Source: Carposina sasakii (Eukaryota; Arthropoda; Insecta; Lepidoptera; Carposinidae). Taken from it: a stretch of 64,000 nt of DNA. The translations under genes were made by a program, and so were the position numbers. Position 1 is the first letter of the stretch, and each line of letters begins with the position of its first letter. The stretch is taken from contig CP053154.1 of assembly GCA_014607495.2 (NCBI GenBank), positions 10,106,001 to 10,170,000 of the forward strand, in the 5' to 3' direction. This document shows positions 23,001 through 32,500 of this stretch, piece after piece. Under the pieces are notes generated by a model, which saw only the letters and a program-made list of their open reading frames with translations, did no database searches and was not told the DNA's origin.

Positions 23001-23706
23001 CTAAATTGTAAAAGTCGGCACTCAAAATCTACATTCGGTTATATGTGAACGCTCAGTCGTGACTGTAACTTTTGAGTGCCGACTTTTACAAATGAAAGGT
23101 TAAACATACAATCATTTGGGAGCTTTTACTAAAGGCCGACACATTGTAAAGCTCAAAATTCCAATGTGAACCCTCAATGGTAACGCACACGATTAACAGA
23201 TGATCGAGGCACCTTCTTCGTGGGCTTCGTGTTTCGTCTACATATAAAATGTAGGTGTGTTTCCTCTTTGATATAAATCTCATAGAAAGTCTACTTTAGC
23301 TTCGACGCAAACCGCTGTGATGGCGTCGTCCAAACTTTTTTAAACGCAAGTATGAACGTATTTTTACTTTCATGAATGCAAGGCAATTAGGTATTAACCC
23401 GTTATATGTCGGTAATGAGAACTTAAATTTTTCTTTATTTGCAAAGGTATCAAAGTGGCCTACTTATGTTTCTTAATTTTATAACGTTCGTCCAATTTCG
23501 ACTAAATAAGAAAGTACCAAGCAATTACTTAAGTACATTAGACTTATTCATAATCCAATAATTATAATTTATGCACTTATACAAACAAATCTCATTAATC
23601 TAACAAAAACACAATTAATAAATTTATAACTAAGTACTTAGGCATGTATAGTAAAGATTTAACTTTACTTACCAAGTGGTTCAAATCTCTTTGCTTTAGA
23701 AAACAT
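20045..23706 (-). CDS. HMMR-like coiled-coil protein
   Basis: Six exons join in frame on the minus strand: 23673-23706, 22573-22736, 22169-22302, 20608-22030, 20369-20515 and 20045-20278, giving 711 aa. The N-terminus (MFSKAKRFEPLGKGKN) is basic and followed by a Ser/Lys-rich linker. From about residue 100 to 670 the protein is almost continuous coiled coil rich in Glu, Lys and Leu. The C-terminus has GKENMQTIISPLRERN, containing a KEN box. The overall plan resembles the mitotic-spindle protein HMMR/RHAMM, which is of similar length: short basic start, long coiled coil, and KEN followed by P-L-(K/R)-E at the end. The family call is inference, since coiled coils match many proteins. The 90-nt intron between exons 5 and 6 is in frame and stop-free. 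Intron 1 holds a MITE. Confidence 0.7.
22911..23190. mobile_element. Foldback MITE with 8-bp target duplication, in intron 1 of the HMMR-like gene
   Basis: The ends are inverted (GTGTGCGTTATCATTGAGGG and CCCTCAATGGTAACGCACAC) and complementarity extends inwards over most of the 280 bp. It is flanked by perfect direct repeats GATTAACA (22903-22910, 23191-23198). An 8-bp duplication fits hAT or P superfamilies; the TIR sequence does not decide between them. Confidence 0.75.
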
Positions 23707-24082
23707 TATCAGCTAAAACTCCGCCGCACAAATACTTGAAAACTGATGTAAATAAATATTAAACTGTCTGCAGATTTCACCGTCTGCTCGACTGACCGCG
23801 CCAAGCGCGCGAAATGTAAGAAAATAATAATAGTAATTCCAATACAAAAGCACTATTTCAATGAAACGACCGTTAAGTTTGGTTGGTTCTTTGAGCCTTT
23901 ACACTACATTTCCAATCTGCCATTAGTCACATATTAGCTTGCTGTTTCTTTTTGTCATAATGATTATTATATACCCATCCCTTTCTTGTTTATTCAACAA
24001 GATGGCCACGGTGCGTGCACCTGGCGTTCAAGCTACGAAATTCAATCAGCTGATTGTCTATGATTAAGTAAAGCATTTATCT
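23707..24082. other. Intergenic upstream region of the HMMR-like gene
   Basis: No ORF. It should hold the minus-strand promoter and 5' UTR of the coiled-coil gene. Core-promoter motifs could not be assigned with confidence. Confidence 0.35.
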
Positions 24083-24493
24083 GGGGGATTCGGCGGGAAA
24101 AGCTGGAAGGGTGCAGGTGTAATTTTCTTGTGAAAATCAAAAATTATTTGTAAATGGCTTGCATGTGTCCGTAAGGTGATGTTTTCTGGTAGATAAGTTA
24201 TATTTTGATTACTTGTGGTGTGAATCTAGTGCGTGTGCATGGTTTTATACGCAGGTAAGCCGAGTAAAACTTAGCCGGATTACGATCTCTTCATGGGCGC
24301 ATGTAAGTTGTTTTTGCAATAATTTTTCATTTTGACTAACTTTACATTTGTTCTTGAGGATTTTCCCGACGTTTCCATTCATCGTCATTGTCATTCATCA
24401 TAAATTCAGAATACATTTTACTAAACAATGATTAGGCTGTATGAGCTTAGTTCCCCTTGCCTTTCCTTCGGGATAAACTAAAAAAAAAAAAAA
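24083..24493 (+). mobile_element. Short poly-A retroposon, full-length plus copy
   Basis: The best-preserved member of the family: GGGGGATTCGGCGGG at the 5' end and a poly-A of ~15 at the 3' end. It is flanked by a perfect 12-bp direct repeat AAGCATTTATCT (24071-24082, 24494-24505). This confirms a retroposed element with target-site duplication. Confidence 0.85.
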
Positions 24494-24505
24494 AAGCATT
24501 TATCT

Positions 24506-24977
24506 TTTTTTAATAAAATTGTCTATGATATTATTAAAATCACTACATAGGTATAGGTGTTCTGAGGTATAGGTACATATTTCGTACATTTATGTAAAGT
24601 CCGTTTCATAGAAAATCTCCTATGACTGATTTCGGAGTTCCGAAACGCACTCTACAAATATGTTAGCTAACATCAATTTGATATTTTGTGAAATGCGTTT
24701 TACCGTATATGTAGTTCCTTTGGATGATGGTGCTAGTTAAAATGTCTATAACCACATTTTTTGTATCAATGCATATCAAAAATGTAAGTTCCGAAATTAG
24801 GCATAGGATTTTATGAAACGGATTCTATGCGTAACACCGATAATGCAGACATGCACATTGTAACTAGCGCCATAGTTTTATTTAATATTGTGCGTTAAAA
24901 CTTATGGCAGAAGGCCTTCTTAAATGATCTGGTCTTGTTTCTGCAACTTAACATCTGTACATCTATTTTGCGTAAGG
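24506..24977. other. Non-coding spacer
   Basis: No gene is visible. Two partly inverted blocks (around 24605-24660 and 24770-24860; TTTCATAGAAAATCC against GATTTTATGAAACGG) suggest an old TIR element, but I could not fix its ends. Confidence 0.35.
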
Positions 24978-25440
24978 ATGGTGTCGTGTAACACAGTTAT
25001 GAAGAAATTGTAGCCTACCTAATAAATATATATAATACCTACCTAACGAAATAAAAAGAAAATATGAGTTACACGAATTTATTTACAACACAAAATAACA
25101 CAATATATAAGAGAGATCACTATGAATAATGCGTGAAGGTGAGTGAGGGTGAGTAGAGCGTGGATGAAGGATTGTAGAGTGTAAAAGTGTAGGAAGTCGG
25201 CGAGCAGAGTCCTCTTGAGGGTCCTGGGTCGACGGCGTTTCAGGAGTCACGCCCCCGGTGTAGTATTTTGCAGGCAGGAGTTGAAGGTACTGGATCCGAC
25301 GGACGGATCAGTTGTAGATGCAGGTGCAGAAGTTGCAGGTACCAGACCCGACGAATGGGTCACAGTTGTAGATGCAGGTGCAGACGTTGTAGGTACTGGA
25401 TCGGACAGAAGAATCTTCTCGGTCGCGGATTACTGAAAAC

Positions 25441-26448
25441 TGTCGTGTAACACAGTTATGAAGAAATTGTAGCCTACCTAATAAATATATATAATACCTA
25501 CCTAACGAAATAAAAAGAAAATATGAGTTACACGAATTTATTTACAACACAAAATAACACAATATATAAGAGAGATCACTATGAATAATGCGTGAAGGTG
25601 AGTGAGGGTGAGTAGAGCGTGGATGAAGGATTGTAGAGTGTAAAAGTGTAGGAAGTCGGCGAGCAGAGTCCTCTTGAGGGTCCTGGGTCGACGGCGTTTC
25701 AGGAGTCACGCCCCCGGGTGTAGTATTTGCAGGCAGGAGTTGAAGGTACTGGATCCGACGGACGGATCAGTTGTAGATGCAGGTGCAGAAGTTGCAGGTA
25801 CCAGACCCGACGAATGGGTCACAGTTGTAGATGCAGGTGCAGACGTTGTAGGTACTGGATCGGACAGAAGAATCTTCTCGGTCGCGGATTACTGAACGCG
25901 ACGCGGGCGCGGTTTGTTCGCGCTGTAGAAGTCCGGCGAAGTGCAGCAAGGGTCCCGGGGCAGGCGGCCCCGGGACAAGGCCTTATAATTCCGTTCTTCA
26001 CTCTGGCTGAGTAGCCGACGGAATGCTTGACTTTTTCCCGTTTGTATGGCTTATATACGAATTTTTGTCTCCATTTTCAAATTCTTGAATTCGAAATGAA
26101 TTCTTTTTCTTCATGAAGTTTTGTAAAGATTTGAGTGTACGAAAAGAGTAATATAATGAAAAAGTGACATGACAAGAGCTTGCCAAAAGGATGACTTTTC
26201 GTTTCAAAATAAACCAATTTCTGTGTTTTGTCTTGAATTTGTTGGATAATTTGTGATTTAAATATAAAATCAAAAGGGAAACTGTATAATATTATGTATC
26301 TGAAAAGCGCATCCTCGAGGAATGAATCAAGGTGAATGAGAATAAAGTGAAAATGAAATATGTTTGTGATAAACTAAAAAGTCCTTTAAACTCCTCGGAT
26401 TGAGCTCCTAGGGCTTCTATAAGGTCCTCAAGGTTAGTAAATCCTACA
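25441..26448 (-). repeat. 3' LTR of the non-autonomous element
   Basis: 1008-bp LTR. It keeps the perfect GC-rich stem GTCCCGGGGC / GCCCCGGGAC (~25950-25980) next to the TATAAGG box, which the other complete LTR has lost through a ~14-base deletion. Confidence 0.8.
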
Positions 26449-27901
26449 TTTCCCCCACAACCCCGGAAAATTTTCGACTCAGAGAAAATTTTGTAGAAGG
26501 TTCGAGAGAGTCTAGGGAACATTACCTTGCAAAAACATTCATCATCAAATAATCGGCAATCATTCGTCTAGTATTCAATCATCTTCATTCAGGTAAGGGT
26601 GGAGTTCACGGTCCATGACTACCACTCTAAAGGTATGCTCCAACATGACCTGAGCTTGTTTAAGGAGTAGTCGACCGCTCCATGATGGAATAAGAATTTG
26701 ACCGTAAGAGCTTATTTAAAGAGATAGTTCAGCCGCTCTGAAGTTAAAGAAGAAGAAGAATTTGACCTAAGGCTTATTTTAAAAGAGTAGTCAGCCGCTC
26801 TGAAAGGTGAAAAAGAAGAAGAAGAATTAGTGACCTAAGGCTTATTTTAACGAGTAGTCTACCGCTCGATAACGCAATGGGTACTCCCGTGGTAATGGTT
26901 TGGCTAGCCATATTTTGATCGACCAAGCAAGACAGGTCGATCGCATAAGCGACCGCCAAAGTATCCAAAGTTTAGTCTAGTAGTAGCGGGTTTAGAGTCC
27001 CCTAAGTGAAGATAGATAAGTCAAGAAAGAACAATTAGTAGGTACCCTGGTGGTAATGGTTGCTAACCATCTTTGAAAACGAGCCCCAGCAAGACGAGCC
27101 GAGCCGCATAGCATAGCAGCATAGCGACCACTAAAGACCTAGTAATAAGTTGAAGATATGACCAAAAAGTTCAGCATAAACAAAAAAAAATTAGAGCGTA
27201 AAGGAAAGAGCATAAAGCTCCTAGAGTATTATGTAGAGGGAAATCTTGAGCTTCTCTGTAGGATATTCTAGGTGAGCTTTAGCATTCCGGGTTACCTGAT
27301 GTCACCGAATAAAGAATGGTGATATGAAAGACGAGAGACGTAGATGATTATGTAGTTAAGACAAAAAAATAAGATTCAGTCAAGCAAAGTTTAGAAGATA
27401 TAGGTAGCTCTGTGCCAAACTGTGTCTCCGACATGAAGTTGAAGAAGATAAGTGTAGCTTATACGAGTAGATGATAAGACGAGAAATTGTAAAAGTAAAG
27501 ATTGAAATCCAAAAATTTTCTTTCTTTGTAGTTATAGAGTTGCATAGGTAAAATTTCAGAATCTAAAAGTTGCACAAAATCTAGCAATAAAAAATAAAGT
27601 TTGAAAAGGTAAAGGTAGCAAAAACTCTAGCAAAATTAGTAGTAGAGGGTATTGTAGTAAAGGTATAGTAGCAAAAGATTTATTCCGTTCAAGCTGCCGA
27701 GAACTAGCCTAAAGAAGTCTAGAAAACCAATACCTAAAGAAGTCCAGCAAACCTAAATCCAGAAAACCTATACTTAAAGAAGTCCAGAAAACCTATACCT
27801 AAAGAGTTAACCAAAAAGACCTAGACACTAGAAGAAGTGTTATTTTAGAATTTAGAGAAATAACGTTGAGATAGTTTAGAAGATAGAGTCGGGCGCCAAA
27901 C

Positions 27902-28888
27902 TGTCGTGAAGCACAGTTATGTAGGGTTGTAGCCTACCTAATAAATATATATAATACCTACCTAACGAAATAAAAAGAAAATATGAGTTACACGAATTTA
28001 TTTACAACACAAATTAACACAATATATAAGAGAGATCACTATGAATAATGCGTGAAGGTGAGTGAGGGTGAGTAGAGCGTGGATGAAGGATTGTAGAGTG
28101 TAAAAGTGTAGGAAGTCGGCGAGCAGAGTCCTCTTGAGGGTCCTGGGTCGACGGCGTTTCAGGAGTCACGCCCCCGGGTGTAGTATTTGCAGGCAGGAGT
28201 TGAAGGTACTGGATCCGACGGACGGATCAGTTGTAGATGCAGGTGCAGAAGTTGTAGGTACCAGACCCGACGAATGGGTCACAGTTGTAGATGCAGGTGC
28301 AGACGTTGTAGGTACTGGATCGGACAGAAAAATCTTCTCGGTCGCGGATTACTGAACGCGACGCGGGCGCGGTTTGTTCGCGCTGTAGAAGTCCGGCGAA
28401 GTGCAGCAAGGGTCCCGGGGCAAGGCCTTATAATTCCGTTCTTCACTCTGGCTGAGTAGCCGACGGAATGCTTGACTTTTTCCCGTTTGTATGGCTTATA
28501 TACGAATTTTTGTCTCCATTTTCAAATTCTTGAATTCGAAATGAATTCTTTTTCTTCATGAAGTTTTGTAAAGATTTGAGTGTACGAAAAGAGTAATATA
28601 ATGAAAAAGTGACATGACAAGAGATTGCCAAAAGGATGACTTTTCGTTTCAAAATAAACCAATTTCTGTGTTTTGTCTTGAATTTGTTGGATAATTTGTG
28701 ATTTAAATATAAAATCAAAAGGGAAACTGTATAATATTATGTATCTGAAAAGCGCATCCTCGAGGAATGATCAGGTGATGAGATAAAGTGAAAATGAAAT
28801 ATGTTGTGATAAACTAAAAAGTCCTTTAAACTCCTCGGATTGAGCTCCTAGGGCTTCTATAAGGTCCTCAAGGTTAGTAAATCCTACA
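27902..28888 (-). repeat. 5' LTR of the non-autonomous element
   Basis: 987-bp LTR directly preceding the TGGCGCC primer site. It differs from the 3' LTR by the loss of one arm of the GC-rich hairpin and by small indels near 28770. The two LTRs are therefore not identical and the insertion is not very recent, or has been altered by recombination. Confidence 0.8.
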
Positions 28889-28892
28889 ATGG

Positions 28893-29311
28893 AGTGCTCA
28901 TTACTCGATCCTAGCAACCCTCTAGAATCTAGATCGTCCAGGGTCTTACAAACTGGGCCTGGAGTACCAAGATATTTTACCCAGTATAGTCACCTCTCGG
29001 TAAAAGGCTGATTTACCAACTGAGTACAATCAATAACTATTCCCGCATAGCATACATGCAGTAACTTTTAGAAGATGCATTTGCCCTATGTGCATGAAAA
29101 TACCTACCTATAGGTATAGTTTACAGGCAAACCTCCCTAGAAAGAGGAAAATATTGTACATATGTGTACATAGATGATTATGGGATTATCAAACTGGAAG
29201 CGAGGCATGGTTAAAAAAATAGAACTTTTAGGTTTACATAATAAGTATTTTATTACATACATTAAGTTTGCATTTCCACTCTTACTTATAGAATAGTTAA
29301 TATTTTCTCCA
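28893..29311. other. Spacer and Sf3a2 3' UTR
   Basis: No ORF. On the minus strand an AATAAA (complement of 29249-29254) about 60 bases past the Sf3a2 stop is the likely polyadenylation signal. Confidence 0.5.
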
Positions 29312-30590
29312 CTACATAGGTGGAGGTGGTGGTACAGGCAGGAGTGGTGGTGGAGGAGGAACACCCATCATTGGTGCCCCAGGGGGAGGAGGCAACCTCA
29401 TGCCATGAGCTTCCCACATTTTAGGTGGAGGTGGTGGCAGTCTTAAAGGCTCCATTTTAAATGCAAATTGTAAAAAGAACTGCTTTGTATCTTTATTCCA
29501 ATGGGTCCAGAACTTAGCATCATTTTTCTCAACTTCTCTGCTAGGAACTTTGAAAGCAATGGTTTCATAGGGCTCTGCAGCAAACAATAAATATTGCCAC
29601 CTACGGTCCGGTGGTTCTATTTTTTGTTCATAAGCAGACATAAAACGATGTCTTGGCTGTACTCCCTCAGAAATTTCTAAAATATAATATTAGTACTAAA
29701 GAAAAAGAAATGATTGAATGATTAAGTTACATACATATACTCACACCATTATCCCTTATGGGGTAGGTAGACTACCAAGGGCCAATAGAACCATGGTACC
29801 ACTTCTGACCAATTTTGAGGGTATAGTTGAGATGTACAAGTTCAGTTAGTAGTGACAGGTGGTCAGCCCATCGCCTACAAAACACCAAGACACTTGTCCC
29901 TCTATTGATTTTTTTTTCACTCCCCGAGCAGCATAGAAGAAACCTAAGTTTTTCTGTATAAAACATTTAGCAACAAAATATGAACTGTTCATGATAATAT
30001 GAAGCCTAATGACCAATAAAGGTATTCCAGACTGTCAAAATAATTTTACAAGTAAAAAGGTATTATTGCTTACTGACCTGGATAGTCCACTTGAAACAAT
30101 AAACTTTGTTGTCCAGATTCTGGGTCCTTCTGTTTAGTAACACGATAACCGGGACGTCCAATTTTAACAAACTTTTTAGGTTCAATTCTTGGCTTCTCCG
30201 GTGCAAGCTGTTGTGGGGCTTCTTTGGCCTCTTTAGCAGCTCTCCGAGCTAAGTTGGCTTGATGTTTTTTACCTTGGGTGTGAGCTAAGTAACTGCCTTC
30301 ATTATTATGGAGAGTTAAGCATAGTTTGCACTCATAAGATCCTGAAAATAATAATAAAATTGTTAATAAATTATGCTGATAACCTAATGTAACCTATAAA
30401 ATGAACATATTATTTTAAAATAAGAGAATTACTTACCAAGATGATTTTTCATGAAATAAGGGTCTTTATTTAAATCAATAGTCTCAAGTGCTAGTTGGCG
30501 AAGCCTTTCGCGTCGGTCTCTGTTGCTTTCAGACCAAGACGCTACGCCACCTCCTCCAGTTTTGCCACCGGGCCGGTTTTGAAAATCCAT
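29312..30590 (-). CDS. Sf3a2: Splicing factor 3A subunit 2 (SF3a66)
   Basis: Three exons on the minus strand (30437-30590, 30078-30341, 29312-29676) join in frame to 260 aa. SF3A2 is a core U2 snRNP protein that helps load U2 on the branch site in the nucleus. The start MDFQNRPGGKTGGGGVASWS and the matrin-type zinc finger (YECKLCLTLHNNEGSYLAHT, Cys56, Cys59, His72, His78) are diagnostic. Then come KFVKIGRPGYRVTKQKDPES and the RWQYLLFAAEPYETIAFKVP block. The C-terminus is a short proline-rich tail. It is far shorter than the long repeat tail of the human protein but normal for insects. All junctions are GT-AG. A poly-A retroposon lies about 150 bp upstream of the start codon, with its target duplication intact. 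Confidence 0.97.
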
Positions 30591-30740
30591 TTTGTTGAAA
30601 TAAATACACCTACGCCTGGATTATTAATACTGGAATGAACTGAATTACTTTAGCATTTGAATTAACAAAATAAAAATACTCCCTACGCTGACAGATAACT
30701 TATAACCTAACCAAACCATAGAGAAAATAGAGTTAGTCAT

Positions 30741-31154
30741 TTTTTTTTATTTTTTTTTTAGTTTATCCCGAAGGAAAGGCAAGGGGAACTAAGCCCATAC
30801 AGCCTAATCATTGTTTAGTAAAATGTATTCTGAATCTATGATGAATGACAATGATGATGAATGGAAACGTCGGGAAAATCCTCAAGAACAAGTGTAAAGT
30901 TAGTCAAAATAAAAAATTATTGCAGAAACAACTTACATGCGCCCATGAAGAGATCGTAATCCGGCTAAAGTTTTACTCGGCTTACCTGCGTATAAAACCA
31001 TGCACACGCACTAGATTCACACCACAAGTAATCAAAATATAACTTATCTACCAGAAAACATCACCTTACGGACACATGCAAGCCATTTACAAATAATTTT
31101 TGAATTTCACAAGAAAATTACACCTGCACCCTTCCAGCTTTTCCCGCCGAATCC
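30741..31154 (-). mobile_element. Short poly-A retroposon, full-length copy
   Basis: Minus-oriented copy flanked by a perfect 12-bp direct repeat AGAGTTAGTCAT (30729-30740, 31155-31166). The poly-A appears as a T-run at 30741-30760. It sits just upstream of Sf3a2. Confidence 0.85.
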
Positions 31155-31185
31155 AGAGTTAGTCATGATTGATTAGAGTAAGTAT

Positions 31186-31596
31186 TTTTTTTTTTTTATT
31201 ATTTAGTTTATCCCGAAGGAAAGGCAAGGGGAACTAAGCCCATACAGCCTAATCATTGTCTAGTAAAATGATTTCTGAATTTATGATGGATGATAATGAT
31301 GATGATGAAACGTCAGGAAATTCCTCAAGAACAAGTGTAAAGTTAGTCAAAATGGAAAATTATTGCAGAAACAACTTACATGCGCCCATGAAGAAATCGT
31401 AATCCAGCTAAAGTTTTACTCGGCTTACCTGCATATAAAACCATGCACACGCACTAGATTCACATCACAAGTAATCAAAATATAACTTATCTACCAGAAA
31501 ACATCACTTTTCGGACACATGCAAGCCATTTACAAATAATTTTTCATTTTTACAAGAAAATTACACCTGCACCCTTCCAGCTTTTCCCGCCGAATC
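31186..31596 (-). mobile_element. Short poly-A retroposon, full-length copy
   Basis: Minus-oriented copy with a 10-bp direct repeat GAGTAAGTAT (31176-31185, 31597-31606). It lies ~30 bp beyond the preceding copy but has its own duplication, so it is an independent insertion. Confidence 0.85.
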
Positions 31597-31702
31597 GAGT
31601 AAGTATGTTCTTTGGATTAGATAGAAGGGGAACCTTCATTCAAACTAAAATTCAAACTATGATTATTTGGCTTCCCGGATGATGCCACCCTAAAAGATGA
31701 AG

Positions 31703-31940
31703 TTTTTTTTGTTGTTTAGTTTATCCCTTAGGAGAGGCAAGGGGAACTATGCCCATGCAGCTATTGTCTTTAGTAAATGATTTCTGAATTTATGATGGAT
31801 GATAATGATGATGATGAATGGAAACGTCGGGAAAATTCTCAAGAACGAATGCAAAATAAGACAAAACCAAAAATAATTGCAGAAACAACTTACATGAGCC
31901 CATGTAGAGATCGTATTCCTATTAAAGTTTTATTCAGCTT
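31703..31940 (-). mobile_element. Short poly-A retroposon, 5'-truncated copy
   Basis: Only the 3' ~235 bases are present, flanked by a 13-bp repeat CTAAAAGATGAAG (31690-31702, 31941-31953). A perfect duplication around a 5'-truncated copy is the hallmark of incomplete target-primed reverse transcription. Confidence 0.8.
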
Positions 31941-32284
31941 CTAAAAGATGAAGATGAAAGAACAAATTAAATAATCTCCAGATCATGTTTTCTCCTACAT
32001 TAGGTATCTATCCAGTACCTAACTATTGCTAACTATGATAGATTACGTTTCACCAAATAGATCCATTGAATAACGACCCCAGTTTCTTTGTGTATGACTG
32101 ACCAGGGATTTGGTATATGATTTAAAATAGTACATTATTTAAAATAAATTACTAAAATAAAAAAAGTTTGTCCCTATTTTTTCCTCGATTTTCTTATCGA
32201 TTATCACATTTTAAATCGATTGCGTTAATGTTCGGTCTTTGTGCTACACTACTTATGTCATTTCTTTATTTTACCGGTTTTTTC

Positions 32285-32309
32285 TTTTCTGTTGTCGATT
32301 GGGCTGAAG
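32285..32309 (+). promoter_or_regulatory. Probable RpS10 non-coding first exon with TOP-like start
   Basis: A pyrimidine run TTTTTTCTTTTCTG followed by a short exon ending CTGAAG|GTACAA looks like the 5'-terminal oligopyrimidine start and first exon typical of ribosomal protein genes. It would splice to the acceptor at 32487, 13 bases before the ATG. This is inference from pattern only. Confidence 0.45.
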
Positions 32310-32500
32310 GTACAAATTTTTGTGAAATATATCGAAATTTATCCATTAAATCTGTGGAATATAGTGTTATCGTTAATAATGAATTGATAAATTATTAAGC
32401 GCTACTGAGTTCTAGGATATTATTGTGCTTTTAAAACCTGGAAAGTTCCTAAATACAAGTTCTAACCTCACTTCATGTTGTTTTTAGGTTCGAAGCCAAG

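Larger units (their letters stand above)
24982..28888 (-). mobile_element. Non-autonomous LTR retrotransposon with three LTRs
   Basis: Read on the minus strand: 5' LTR 28888-27902, internal region 27901-26449, 3' LTR 26448-25441, then four bases of primer-site side (GTTT) and a partial third LTR 25436-24982. The primer-binding site directly after the 5' LTR is TTTGGCGCCCGACTC, and the polypurine tract before the 3' LTR is TTGTGGGGGAAA. LTRs start TGTAGG and end CACGACA. The whole unit is flanked by ATGG (24978-24981, 28889-28892). The 1.45-kb internal region has no gag or pol frame and contains short imperfect repeats (AAGGCTTATTTTAA, GTAGTCAGCCGCTC), so it depended on proteins in trans. The primer site resembles those of Gypsy-like elements using tRNA-Lys. 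Confidence 0.85.

Noticed and set aside
24982..25440. A separate solo LTR next to the retroelement
   Set aside because: Its outer end shares the ATGG duplication with the far end of the full element and its inner end carries GTTT from the primer-site side, so it is part of the same insertion.
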